Part shown: positions 1 through 10,711 of the stretch, piece after piece
Layout: each line of letters opens with the position of its first letter
Position numbering within the stretch: position 1 is the first letter of the stretch
Source: Paracamarosporium sp. OC-R06-R3
Taxonomy: Eukaryota > Ascomycota > Dothideomycetes > Pleosporales > Didymosphaeriaceae
Length of the DNA stretch: 64,000 bases
Assembly: GCA_019828545.1 (NCBI GenBank)
Contig: JACVRA010000152.1
Coordinates: 186,001 to 250,000, forward strand
Direction of reading: 5' to 3'
Position numbers and translations under genes: made by a program
The notes under the pieces: generated by a model
Database searches by the model: none
Seen by the model: only the letters and a program-made list of their open reading frames with translations
What the model was told of the DNA's origin: nothing

Positions 1-1
1 G

Positions 2-2653
2 AGCGTGCCGGCGCTGGCAATGGACGCCAGTCCGCCCTCCAGCTTCGAAAGCAACCGCAGCAGCTTCGTGAGCACCAGCGACAAGGTCCTGCCCTCTGAT
101 TCCGAGGCCGGCGACCTGAACGAAGACACGCAAAAGTACCGCCTCCCCGACATCGCCAAGACGAAGAGCCTCTCGCAGGCCGTCACCGACACGGAGGCCA
201 GCAGCGACACGGAGCTGGGCCGGCCACCCACGCCGCCGCCCAAGGACACGCCGCCCGCGCCCGAAGCATCGGTGCTCGACAGCGACAATGGCATAGACGT
301 CGCCGCCTACTTCCACCAGCGCCATTTCTCTCGCGCAAATTCCATCTACACCCTCTCCCGCGCGAGCTTCACCAACCAGATCCAACAGCTGACCTCCATC
401 AAGCTGCCGCCGCCCGACTCGCTCACTTCGGAGATCCGCGCGCTTCCCTCCTCAACGGCTGCCGGTCGGGCGTTGCACAGTGCCGCTAACAGCATAAAAC
501 AATGGATGGCCAAGGCTGCCGAGGTCCTCAGTGGGCTCGACGCCGAGGACGACGTGGAATGGGCCGCTGCTGCTGGGCGCGAGGGATTGGAAGAGGTGGA
601 TGCTGCCATTGGCAAGTTCGAGGGTCTGGTCAATGTGTACATTACCGCCATTGAAGACTTGCAGGCCCGAGACGACATTGCCTCCTTGCCCGGCCGAGAT
701 CTCACCACGCTAGTGATACAGATGGAGGAAGTGGTCAGCAACTGGTCCAAGATTAAGAAGACACTCAAGGGCATCAAGTCGCAAGTAGAGATTGCTATGG
801 AATGGGAAGAGCTCTGGAACACTGTGTTGGGAGAAATTGGCATGGAGATTGAAAATCTGAGCCGTCTAGTTTTTGAGATGGAGGAACGACGACACCGTGC
901 CATCAGTGACTCCGTCGCCGAGTCCGCCGAAACATTCGACATTGCAGACCTGGAAACCATCGTTGAGGAGACTCCTCGTCAGCAGGCGCGCGAACAGGCC
1001 AGGCTGCAGAGCAACCGGTTTAGTATGCCTACGCTCTCGGTCATGTCCCCTGTGTCACCCATTCCACAGATCGAACAAGAAAACTCTCGCCTGCTCGCAT
1101 TGTTCGCGAAACTCCAACCTTTGCGCGCCTCCCTTGATTTTCTGCCCATGCGACTTCAGCACTTCCAAATGCGTGCGAGCAAATTGTTCCCTTCTGCGTG
1201 TGATGAACTCACAAGGCGCAAAGAACAACTAGAAAAATTAGAGAAAAAGCTAGAAGCTGACGCTGATGCATTGAGAGAAGAGCTTGGAGAGGATAAGTGG
1301 GTCCACAGCTTCCGGCAGGCTGGCAGCAAAGCGATCGCAATGTACGACTCTTTGATGAAGAGTATACAGAGACTACGACATGTCATTGATGAAGGCGATG
1401 ATGAGAAACTAGGCTCCCGCATGTCGACATACAAGGACAAGCGCGAGCATTATCCGCCCTCGATGAAGCGTGTTCTGGAGCTGATCGACATTGAGATGAA
1501 GCACCGGTCGACCGTCAATGGCGAGATTTTGCGCATTCAGCAAGATGTTAGACAGAAGGTTTCTGATCTAGAATACAAGATGAAGGAGATGGATATGATC
1601 CTTGAAGAAGTGTCGGCGACGCGGAAGCTGCGCGATTCAGTGTCTACAGTTCTATCGGCTCGCACTGAGGCATCATTGACAAGCTCTACCTTAGATACGC
1701 CAAACAGCTCACCTGCCTCAAGCGTTATTATGAGCCGGAAAAGTAGCGAATATGGCAGGATTACTCCGGTCGGAAAGAAGTCACGCCAGCCAAGCGCATC
1801 CAGCGCGAAGTCTTCGCTATCAGCAAGCCGTCGCTTGTCTGGTATTCCAATGGCTACGAGCACCGTTGGACGCAAGACTATTTCTTCGGCACGACTAGAG
1901 ATGCTTGCTACCCCCGCTCATCCTCCGCGAGCTATGTCTAGTACGCCAACACGGGATCTGCGTTCAGCAACCCCAACATCCGAAAGACCAAGGTGGAATT
2001 CTAGCACCAATATGCGTGATACTGTAGTTGGGCACAACTTCAAACCCTTGTCTCTGACGACCCCTTCGCCACATCGAAAGGATCCCATTAGCCCTCTAAG
2101 GACTCTGAGGAGTGTATCCAGCCACTCTGCCATTCCTGTTCGTAGCCCACTCAGCCAGGCCTCTGCACTGTCGCCTCCCCCCTCCTCGAATAACGCATCC
2201 GCCGCATCTGCGAAACAGTCTATTACCCTACGTCCTTTGGCCAGCCCAATGCAGTCTCCTTCAACTCCGGCTCGTGCCAAGTCTGCCTTGCAGAGCACGC
2301 CCAACTCGACTTTATCGTACCGCACTCCAAGTTCGGGCCGTAGAGTAACAATCGCTGAAGAAGAAAATGACAGCACTGCCACTGAGGAAAGTCCTGTAGC
2401 TCGTCGCACCTCGCGCCCGGCGAGTGCCATGACCAGTCGCCGCACGAGCATGTTACCCACGCCTAAACAGCGCACCCCTAGTGGTACAAACATTCCGCAG
2501 ATCACAACTCCTGGAGGACGCAGTCACAGCAGGATGGGTAGCACTGAAGACGGACGCAGGAGCAAACTCGGACTTGATGCCGGACGCAAGAGTCAGCTCG
2601 GCATGTCCAGTGGCCGTAAGTCCAGCTTGGACGAGCGCCCGCGATGGAGGTAG
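2..2653 (+). CDS. KAR9: KAR9-like karyogamy / spindle-positioning protein (5' end probably outside window)
   Basis: One long open frame, still open at the left edge. The first ATG inside the window is at 20, so the true start is either there or upstream. The N-terminal two thirds is helical and charged, with coiled-coil stretches around 560-1640, as in the KAR9 family (PF08580 by recognition). The C-terminal third is a basic Ser/Pro/Thr-rich tail. That tail carries S-x-I-P-type motifs (SGIP near 1838-1849, SAIP near 2125-2136, TNIP near 2488), which are EB1/Bim1-binding signatures. KAR9 links cytoplasmic microtubule plus ends to myosin V to orient the spindle and nuclei; this fits the tail motifs but the role here is inferred. 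About 880 residues is a normal size for filamentous ascomycetes. Confidence 0.85.
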   Translation, partial: SVPALAMDASPPSSFESNRSSFVSTSDKVLPSDSEAGDLNEDTQKYRLPDIAKTKSLSQAVTDTEASSDTELGRPPTPPPKDTPPAPEASVLDSDNGIDVAAYFHQRHFSRANSIYTLSRASFTNQIQQLTSIKLPPPDSLTSEIRALPSSTAAGRALHSAANSIKQWMAKAAEVLSGLDAEDDVEWAAAAGREGLEEVDAAIGKFEGLVNVYITAIEDLQARDDIASLPGRDLTTLVIQMEEVVSNWSKIKKTLKGIKSQVEIAMEWEELWNTVLGEIGMEIENLSRLVFEMEERRHRAISDSVAESAETFDIADLETIVEETPRQQAREQARLQSNRFSMPTLSVMSPVSPIPQIEQENSRLLALFAKLQPLRASLDFLPMRLQHFQMRASKLFPSACDELTRRKEQLEKLEKKLEADADALREELGEDKWVHSFRQAGSKAIAMYDSLMKSIQRLRHVIDEGDDEKLGSRMSTYKDKREHYPPSMKRVLELIDIEMKHRSTVNGEILRIQQDVRQKVSDLEYKMKEMDMILEEVSATRKLRDSVSTVLSARTEASLTSSTLDTPNSSPASSVIMSRKSSEYGRITPVGKKSRQPSASSAKSSLSASRRLSGIPMATSTVGRKTISSARLEMLATPAHPPRAMSSTPTRDLRSATPTSERPRWNSSTNMRDTVVGHNFKPLSLTTPSPHRKDPISPLRTLRSVSSHSAIPVRSPLSQASALSPPPSSNNASAASAKQSITLRPLASPMQSPSTPARAKSALQSTPNSTLSYRTPSSGRRVTIAEEENDSTATEESPVARRTSRPASAMTSRRTSMLPTPKQRTPSGTNIPQITTPGGRSHSRMGSTEDGRRSKLGLDAGRKSQLGMSSGRKSSLDERPRWR

Positions 2654-3637
2654 ACTATCTCTTTTTTCCACGCCTAGTGCGATTTCTACGGACCAAGATT
2701 GATCACACTTTCGCTTCCACTCATATGGCTCTAGTAGCCCAGGCATCTTTTTTCGCTTTCCAGCAGTATGAGATTAATACCGATCAATCCGTCAATTTGC
2801 TTTCAGATTGTATGAGCATTTTCAGTGTTTCTTGGCCAGACATTTGCAGGAGCTGCCAGCTGATTGGCGTTTTTTTTTTTGGGACTTCGACATAGTCTGT
2901 ATCTTGTCAGGGAGATAGTATGCTATACCCAGGAGTTTTAGACGGTCATTATAAGCGCTTCTTGTTCCTGCGAGGGTGTATGTTCGCATAGCGTACTGTG
3001 TGCCTAGGCATTGCGTGGAAGTAAGGAGAGACTCGGGAAGGGAGAAGAAGACGGAAGGACGGGCGCGAGTCATACAGTTAGATATGGGTTACGCGGTCAA
3101 TATATCCCATGTTGGAGCGATTTTGTTGCAAACTGTTTGTAAAGCTGCTACTCTATTGCTACGACTACGTAATGTCTCAGAGGCTCAGATAACTCCATAG
3201 TCTAGGGGCCGGCATAGATGGAGTTCAACCTCGCGAACCAAATCTTTGAAAGCGGGACGGAGCACACAGAACGCAGAAGTATATCATGAGACGCCAGACA
3301 AGATAAATAACGTCCTCTGATAGTCTGGGTCGTACGTGATTACTTATCGTGAGTGCTCTTTCCGTGTTTTCGTCGCTCCTTCCTCCAGCGAGGTCTCGTG
3401 GCGCCACGCGTATGACCTCGTTCCCTTATCCTTCATGCACTCTGTTAAACTTCACTTTCACTTTCACACTTTTCGCTTAGTTCTGCGTGGGCGTCGTATT
3501 TAATTCTGTTAGATCCCACTCACAACGCTTGCGCCTCGCCACACTCGCTCAACACTCGCTCCTCACCACACTTGTTCACCTCTCCTTCCTTGTCACTAAT
3601 ACTGCTACTCTCTGCTCTTGCGGACAGCCTCATCGCA
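2654..3637. other. Intergenic region
   Basis: 3' flank of the KAR9-like gene and 5' flank of the PIG-L-like gene. Pyrimidine-rich CTTTCACTTTCAC tracts near 3450-3470 look like a fungal core promoter. No coding signal was seen. Confidence 0.5.
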
Positions 3638-4802
3638 ATGCTCGCTTTGGTTCTCTTCCACTGGCTGCTGCAGCTGTTCACAGCGCCCATAGCTAGCGCC
3701 AAAGGCTTGGTCGAGGTAGCTAATCTCGCGGACCTGGGTGATGACTACTACTGCATTGGGTAAGTTACAATACAGTTCCATGAACACACTGCGTTACTGA
3801 CCGGCTCAGTGGGAACGTTTACTTTGCTGCACATCCAGTCGATGCGTTGCTGTACCAGAATCCCGATCTTTACCACGACGTCCATACCTTTAAGTGCACT
3901 ACCCTGGTTGTGTTCACGACCGGTGACCGTGGTTCGAAAGATGCTAACTTCACCGACTCCCTCGAACATGGCTTAGAAGCATCTTATAGCTTCATGGCTG
4001 GCGCACCGGTGAATGAGACGGGCTGGGATACCTTGAAAGTCATTTGCCTCGACGTCGTCATTACGCTTCGTTATCCCAAGGATGCAAAGGGACTCTTAAT
4101 AATCTGTAAGGGCGATCGAGTGAGCTTTGGCTTAGCCGTACTTACGATCATTAGATCTGCGTTTTCCCGATGGCGCTTCAGATGGACAGGGTTACAAGAC
4201 AACTGGCCAGGCGTCCCTCAAGCGACTTTATCAGAATCAGACCCAGACGATGACTTCTATCGACGGAGAAATCACCTACAGTCTTGACGGTCTGAAGCAC
4301 TTGATTTCCATTATTCTCGAGTGGAAGAGGCCTGTTTCTATCCGTACGCTCGATCCAAAGACAGCGGTTGCGAAAGATGGAGATTACACTGTGGAGCATG
4401 CGGACCACACAGTATCTGCGAAGATTGTACACGACGTGATAGAGGAGCTCAACATCACTGAAAAAGCTACGAGGTATGTCTCTCGCCCTCGTCTCTATAT
4501 TGTTGGCTTCGTTAACTTGTCCTCAGCTACGGTGGTAACCTCAATCGCAAACTCCGTCAAACGCTGGAGAGGGAATCCGATGACTTCGATGCCAAAGCAA
4601 ACGCTTATTTTGAGTATGCTAAGTATGACAAGGACATGGTGAGAAATCTAATCCTAGAAGGTGCTGGAGAGGGTTGCTAACAAGCGCGCAGTGCAAATCG
4701 TACATCCAGTGCTTCAAAGATTCAGGCCTCAGCCCTAAAGAGGTTCCGGATGACGTCAAATACACGGTCGAGTACCTTGATCGTGAGTATTACGTTACTT
4801 AG
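3638..4802 (+). CDS. Secreted PIG-L (LmbE)-like deacetylase family protein, altered active site
   Basis: Five exons: 3638-3759, 3810-4105, 4155-4473, 4527-4638, 4692-4802, giving 319 residues; all introns are GT-AG and about 50 bp. The first 21 residues form a signal peptide ending AIASA. The rest follows the PIG-L/GlcNAc deacetylase fold: a first motif A-H-P-V-D-A, then LYQNPDL, TTGDRGSKDA, LRFPDGASDGQG and VEHADHTV near the second metal site. In MshB/PIG-L enzymes the first motif is H-P-D-D, where the first Asp is the catalytic base and the second a zinc ligand. Here the first Asp is Val. The zinc ligands appear kept, so a binding or weakened role is possible. The substrate is unknown; secreted fungal relatives are poorly characterised. 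Confidence 0.75.
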
Positions 4803-5376
4803 AACTATGGTCTTTGAGCAGCAGAACCTAGAATCCTGGTCGGCCTATACGGGGAGCAACATGGTCTGCTATGATTTCACGTGTAGCATCCTAATGGTTT
4901 CGAGCAGCCTTTTGGTCATTATGTGAGACCGTATATTACATCTGGTGGGTGCTCTCTATACATGCAGGTTAGGGTCTGGTTTGTTTAATCTACATTCAAG
5001 ATAGGTGAACAAGACAAATGTACTAGTCTCTTCAGTTCTTTTCAAAACAATGCACGGGATACTTAGAGTGCCATATTTCATGTAGATGGGAGTAGCCGAT
5101 GATGATGATCTTGTTGTTGCGAGATGCGTTTCGGTGAGCAAGCCTGACGGACTGTAAAATGACGCACGTGCTTCCGTGGTTGAACAAAGCGCGCTAGCCC
5201 GGAGCTTCACAACAACGACGCTCGTAACAGTAAACTCGTCGCATTGCGCCACTTTGGCTTGTCGCACCACCCTGCCCTCCGAGTATGGAGTGATAGCACC
5301 TGTCAGCAGATCTCGAAACACATTGGGGGCGCTACCATCCTAACGTTCGTGATCCATACTTCGATAACAAACAAAC
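4803..5376. other. Intergenic region
   Basis: Spacer between the PIG-L-like gene and MAD1. No open frame here resembles a protein. The last 100 bp are the likely MAD1 promoter and 5' UTR. Confidence 0.5.
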
Positions 5377-7518
5377 ATGGCTTCACGAAAAGTAAACCAA
5401 CCGAGCTTCGACTTCTTTTCCGGAGCAGCCCTCTCAGACTCCCCACAGCGACCGCGCGAACCACTACGTGAGACGTTCAGGACTACGTTGCGAACCTCGC
5501 AGAGTGCACCGCAGCACACCGTTATCGCGTCAGATACAGTCAACGAAGACCTCCGCACGCAAATCAATACGCTTCGCTATGAGTTGGAGACGGCGAAACA
5601 GGATCATGAAAAGCTAAAGCTGGAACATAACGCCGAAATACGCGATGCGCAGAACCGCGCGGAGACAGAGTATAGGAGAGCGCAGCAGGCCGAAGCCGCG
5701 AGCACATTGACGACGAAAAAGTATGAGGTGCTGCAGCGGGAGCTGTCGGAGGTACAGACGCGGAGTGAGAATGATAGGCAAGATTTGCAGAAGCGGTTGC
5801 AGACATCGCAAGCCAAGGCGTCGCAACTGCAAGAGGATGCCGACGAGGCGACGGAGGAGCTGGCGTCAATAAGGAGGCAAAGCGAACATCAATTCAATAC
5901 ACTGCAGAGGGAGTGCAAAACACTGAAAGAGTCGGTGGAAGACTTCAAGGCGAAGGCGGACGAGAAGGCACACGCGCTGCAGGTTGCGCAAAGGAAGCTC
6001 GCGGAGAAAGAGACGGAAGTTGGAGATCTGGAGGCAGAAGTCTTACGCTTGAAGGCGATCACAGGAGATGCGGAGACGATTGCCGTCATCAAGAAGGAGC
6101 TGTCCGAACAAGTAGCACATATCAAGAAACTGGAAAACCTTACGCGGGAGCAAAATACGGAGCTTAAGCAGTACCGGAAACAGCAGAAGGCTATAGAGGT
6201 CATAGAGGAGGAAAAGAGGACGCTCGAGGTTAAGCTGCGTCTAGCGGGCGACCTACAAAGCCAACTGAATGAGGCAAAGGTCAGGAACGAAGCACTCGAA
6301 GCCGAGAGAAATTCTTGGACGTCTTATCTGGAGAATGAAGCAGACACCGATGCGCAATTCGATACACCAGAGGACCTCGCCCGCGCTTATATCCGCGAGC
6401 GCTTCGAGAAGACGGATTATATGAATCGTCTCGGGGAGATTAAGCCTGAACTCAGCGTCAAAGAATCTGTCATACAAGCCCTCGAAGACGAAAAAGCCAA
6501 ATTACAGGCAGAAATCGCACAGCTCAAAACGGCAACACCTACACCCAGCGCCGACGAAGCCAAAGCTCGCGCAAGGCTAGAGCGCCAGAAGACACTAGCG
6601 ACCAAAGAAGTCGAGTTCCTTCGTGCCCAAGTCAAAGCCTTTGACGATGAAGAGCGCGAAATGCACCCCGAGAACTTTGATGCCGCGAAGACGAGCCGCA
6701 TCAAGGAGCTCGAAGACCTAGTCGACCAATACCGTAAAGAGATCGACACTCTCCAGAAAGACATCGCCAACCCCTCGCAGCCCGTCACCGTAGTGACAGG
6801 CCAAAAGCGACCTCTGGAAGCAGACGATACAGACGAGCGTGTGGGTGAACTTCGCCGCAAGAACCGGCAACTGCAAGATGACCACACCGCCCTCGTCAAG
6901 CGTCTCAAGCTCATAGAAACCGAGTACAAAGCGCAGCACTCGCAGCTCAAGAAGCTTAAAGAGTCCTCGCGCACGCGCGTCCTAGAGCTAAAATCTAACC
7001 CAACCGCCGACGCCGAAGCCCTCAAGCTCTCCACGGTCCGCACCCTCCGCACCGCAAATGAAGAACTCCTCGCCCAGCTCACCGGCACCACGCCGCCCGC
7101 CACCGTGCCCCTCGCTCAACTAACCGCCGCCCAGGACCAGCTCTCCGAATCCACCGCCACAATCGCCTCCCTCCAGAAGAAAGAAAAACGCCTCAAGCAG
7201 ATCTGGTCCGCGAAGGTCCTCGAGTTCCGCGAGGCAGTCGCGTCGATACTCGGCTGGAAAATGGACTTTATGCCCAACGGGCGCGTGAAAGTCACGTCCA
7301 TGTTCCGGCCCGAGGAGGGCGAGGAGGAGAACAGCATTGTCTTTGATGGGGACAAGGGGACGATGAAGGTTAGCGGGGGCGAGCAGAGCGCGTTTGCGGG
7401 CGAGATTCGAGATCAGATTGTTTACTGGGTGGAGGGGAGGAAGGAGATTCCTTGCTTTTTGGCGGCGTTGACCATGGAGTTTTGGGAGAAGAGGAATGGG
7501 GATTTGACGGTTCGGTAG
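5377..7518 (+). CDS. MAD1: Spindle assembly checkpoint protein MAD1
   Basis: Single exon of 713 residues starting at the first ATG after an A-rich leader. Nearly the whole protein is coiled coil rich in Glu, Lys, Gln and Leu, ending at the conserved MAD1 C-terminal domain. The stretch KEKRLKQIWSAKVLEFREA, with a GWKMDF motif after it, matches the MAD1 head region that contacts kinetochore partners. A KRPLEADD segment near residue 470 may be a nuclear localisation signal. MAD1 recruits MAD2 to unattached kinetochores and delays anaphase. Length and architecture match other filamentous fungi (Mad1 family PF05557 by recognition). Confidence 0.93.
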   Translation: MASRKVNQPSFDFFSGAALSDSPQRPREPLRETFRTTLRTSQSAPQHTVIASDTVNEDLRTQINTLRYELETAKQDHEKLKLEHNAEIRDAQNRAETEYRRAQQAEAASTLTTKKYEVLQRELSEVQTRSENDRQDLQKRLQTSQAKASQLQEDADEATEELASIRRQSEHQFNTLQRECKTLKESVEDFKAKADEKAHALQVAQRKLAEKETEVGDLEAEVLRLKAITGDAETIAVIKKELSEQVAHIKKLENLTREQNTELKQYRKQQKAIEVIEEEKRTLEVKLRLAGDLQSQLNEAKVRNEALEAERNSWTSYLENEADTDAQFDTPEDLARAYIRERFEKTDYMNRLGEIKPELSVKESVIQALEDEKAKLQAEIAQLKTATPTPSADEAKARARLERQKTLATKEVEFLRAQVKAFDDEEREMHPENFDAAKTSRIKELEDLVDQYRKEIDTLQKDIANPSQPVTVVTGQKRPLEADDTDERVGELRRKNRQLQDDHTALVKRLKLIETEYKAQHSQLKKLKESSRTRVLELKSNPTADAEALKLSTVRTLRTANEELLAQLTGTTPPATVPLAQLTAAQDQLSESTATIASLQKKEKRLKQIWSAKVLEFREAVASILGWKMDFMPNGRVKVTSMFRPEEGEEENSIVFDGDKGTMKVSGGEQSAFAGEIRDQIVYWVEGRKEIPCFLAALTMEFWEKRNGDLTVR

Positions 7519-8009
7519 GGGGGGGAGGGATTGGCGTGGTGATTTGGGTATAGGAATGGGAATGGGTGTGGGTGTACATGGGTGGCGTTTTGGAGGTTGG
7601 AAGGTTCGGTTTGATTTGGAATGGGGACTTTCCATTTGAGCAGGACGATACCAATGGTGATAATCTTGGAGTCACATGTCATGCTTCTCTTTGTATGGAT
7701 GGGGTGTTATGCTGGCCCCTGTATCCTCATCACGGGAAGGCCATGAAAACAGTATCAACGCAAGTAATATGGGTATCATGGATAATCTTATTTCTACGCG
7801 AGCGATGTCTGATTATCTAGCGCTTTGAACAGCCCTGAAACGTACAGTGTCCTCACGGGGAGAAACAGGTTCGGCAGCGAACCTTAACAGACGCCCTTTC
7901 CGAAAGCTGGAATGTGCCACCGATTCGCCAAACGCCTCGCCAAATGATGCAACTTTGTCGTACTCTTTTTCTCCTCTCTTTGCCTGGGCAAGTTTCGAAC
8001 CACAGGGCC
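7519..8009. other. Intergenic region between convergent genes
   Basis: 3' flanks of MAD1 (plus strand) and RPB5 (minus strand). G-rich 'tgggaatggg' runs lie at 7545-7580. No coding signal was seen. Confidence 0.5.
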
Positions 8010-8834
8010 TCATATAGCCCAGCGGTAACTCGCATATCGTCCTGCCGTCTCCGATTTCCTAATGATCTTGACGACCTGTCCTCTCCGTAGCCCGTAATAC
8101 TTGGCGACCGGGTCCGTCACCTGGATACGCGGCAGCTGTGTTTCCTTCAGACGGTACCGCTTCAGCAACTGCTGCTTCTCCTCTGTGCTGAGCAGCAAGT
8201 GTGTGGGCACTAGCTCGTGCTTTGTAATGTTGATCTTCAGATCCTGCTCGAGGAACACCTCGACGCCGCCGTTGGGCCCGTTTCCGAGTCCTGATGCGGC
8301 GCGCAGGGCACGCATAGCCATACCGGAAAGCGGCTTAATGACGATCATGATGCCGGAGTAGTAGGAGCCCGAGACAAGGTGGTTGATGAAGTCGCGTAGG
8401 TTCTTCATGCCGAAGGCTTCGTCGCCGTTGAACTCGACCCAGAGGGTTCCGATCTGAGCTTCGGGGCTTGGGTTCTTGGCCGTGGCCGGGGGCGTGTATT
8501 TGCGCATCATATCATCGGACGGTATGGCGGAGAAGTTCATCTGTCCGCGACTGCGAGGCGTTAGCCACGTTCTTCAGCGCTGTCGTATCCCGGCCCGGAC
8601 ACGCAAACGTACCTTATCATGCCACTCTCGGTGCCGAATCGTCGTGTGAACTCGTCGAACTTGATGTCGCATTCTTCCTGGAGCACATTGTAGCCCTAGA
8701 CGCGGCGGTCAGCGCTGCAACGCGAATGCGCCTGCGAAGGCACCAACCCTATCTCTGCACATCTCCTTGGTTGTGCGGTAGATGCGCCACATGTCGAGCA
8801 TCTCCTGCCTTGCTTTATACTCGCCTTCTGCCAT
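8010..8834 (-). CDS. RPB5: RNA polymerases I, II and III shared subunit RPABC1 (RPB5)
   Basis: Three exons on the minus strand: 8834-8748, 8695-8613, 8550-8010, total 236 residues. Introns are 52 and 62 bp; the first has a weak GTTGGT donor. The N-terminal jaw domain reads MWRIYRTTKEMCRDRGYNV. The C-terminal assembly domain has HELVPTHLLLSTEEKQQLL, then LKRYRLKETQLPRIQVTDPV and GQVVKIIRKSETAGRYASYR, all close to yeast and human RPB5. The subunit sits in the jaw of all three nuclear RNA polymerases. It is slightly longer than yeast RPB5 (215) because of a Pro-rich insert after the first domain. It shares a 230-bp divergent promoter with PPM1. Confidence 0.95.
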
Positions 8835-9064
8835 GGTGGGTATTGCGCAGGATGCGTGGGTGACGTGAAGCGTGGGTGGTTGGCGGAGCGCGAGACAAAG
8901 TAAAGGACGACTGCGCGCTCAAAGAAAATCGGCGAAGTCGCGAAGAAGCAGCTCGAGCCTTGGCGTGCAGATTCGCGCTTTTCCGAACGCGGCTCTAGCG
9001 TCAGTGCCCCGCGGTCCGCCCCGCCAAAGCTCCGTGTCTACACCCATGCGACATCATCGTTGCT

Positions 9065-10231
9065 ATGTCCGACCAAATACCAAACCTCAAGACTTTACTC
9101 GGCAGAGGCCGGGGAGGTGGCCTGCGAGCCCGAGCAAGAGGTGGGATTGGGGCTTCAGGTGAAGGGAGTGAAGCCAAACGCGACAATGCTGTGCGCGGGA
9201 CAGATCAAGACGCCGCGGGAAGCAGGGTGAGCTGCGTGGAGCTTGGGTATCTCGACGATCCATATGCGAGACTCTTCGCGACCCAGCCCTCTACCAGACG
9301 GCTACCTCTTCTGAATAGAGGTAAGACATAGTTCTTCACTCTCACAAGATCGTCCGCTAAACACATGCCAGGAACCTACGTCCGCACTTCTGCAATCGAC
9401 CAGCTTGTCGACCGCTTCCTCACCACACCTTCACCGTCTCGGAAACAGATCGTCTCCCTCGGTGCAGGCACTGACACGCGATACTTCCGTCTCCGAGACA
9501 AGTATCCAAACACCCCCATCATCTATCATGAGATCGACTTCCCAACAAACACTGCCGCAAAGCTGCACTCCATCCAACGACATACCGAACTCCAAGACAA
9601 AATAGGCGACTCGCACTTCGCCACATCCTCACATCAAACCTCCTACCACAACACAAGCTACAACCTGCACGCACTGGACCTACGCTCTCTCGCCACCACC
9701 TCGCCCGACAGTCCACCCCCTGAGATACCCAACCTCGATCCTGCCGTACCGACTCTCATCCTCTCAGAAATGTGTCTAATATACCTCAACGCCTCGACCG
9801 TATCATCCATAATAACCACCTTCCTAACACACTACCTCGACCCTCGCACACCCGCCTCCCTCGTCCTCTACGAACCCATCCTCCCCAACGACGCCTTCGG
9901 CCGAACCATGATTTCCAACCTTTCAACTCGAAATATCCAGCTACCCACCTTAACCGCATATCCTAAGCTGGGAGACCAACGGGCGCGACTGAAGCAGTAC
10001 GGCTTCGTGGATGGGCATAAGGCAGCAGATACGAACTTTCTATGGCGGAAGTGGGTGAGTGAAGAGGAGAAGGAGAGGGTGGGTGGACTGGAGATGCTGG
10101 ATGAATTGGAGGAGCTGGAGTTGTTGCTGAAGCATTATTGTGTCGCGTGGGGATGGAGAGATGGCGAGGGCGAGACAAAGGGCGTGTTTTCGAGGGCGTG
10201 GGGCGAGGTTGAGGAGCAGGATGGTGGGTGA
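9065..10231 (+). CDS. PPM1: Leucine carboxyl methyltransferase 1 (protein phosphatase methyltransferase)
   Basis: Two exons, 9065-9320 and 9372-10231, joined by a 51-bp GT-AG intron, giving 371 residues. It contains the SAM-binding motif SLGAGTDTRYFRL, an LSEMCLIYL strand and LVLYEPI, typical of LCMT1/PPM1 (leucine carboxyl methyltransferase family). The enzyme methylates the C-terminal leucine of the PP2A catalytic subunit using S-adenosylmethionine and so controls assembly of PP2A holoenzymes. The N-terminus is Gly/Arg-rich and probably disordered. It is transcribed divergently from RPB5, with only 230 bp between start codons. The tail around 10040-10200 is rich in Glu and Leu, as in other fungal versions. 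Confidence 0.93.
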
Positions 10232-10711
10232 TGATGGAATATCTGTTCTAAGTTGGGGGTTACTGCTGTGCATGTGAATGCCGTCGCTGATAGAGCAGTG
10301 AGCCTGGCTGCTTCATGCGCCTGTCGTACAATTCTATACCACGCTTTACGTTCGAAATCACAGCATGACACAAATGACATGAGGAACCCCACAAAAGCGG
10401 AACTCTGCAAAAACGCTAGATTAACCAAGCAGACTAGCTGCACAAACCTCTCTCTTAGCAGCGCCATGCGTTACCATCAGAACATAACTATACACATCTA
10501 AGACAAGACGGGCACGAACATCATCTACACCCAAACAAAAGCCCAGACATCTATCTAGCGCAAAATCAAATCCTTAGATTCCCATATGTATCCTAAGGCC
10601 GTAATTCACATAGCCTCCATATCCCACCCAAAACACCGCATCGCAGATGCGCAAGGGTATACGAAATATTGCATTTTAATCCAAAAGTCGTGAAGGCGTG
10701 ACTCAGCACAG
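10232..10711. other. Intergenic region between convergent genes
   Basis: 3' flanks of PPM1 and of the histidine kinase gene, which is on the minus strand. No gene was seen. Confidence 0.5.

Noticed and set aside
1918..2505. 195-codon frame antisense to KAR9
   Set aside because: No motif; arises opposite a Ser/Pro-rich tail.
6417..7103. 228-codon frame antisense to MAD1
   Set aside because: Ser/Arg-rich mirror of Glu/Lys coiled-coil codons; a typical shadow.
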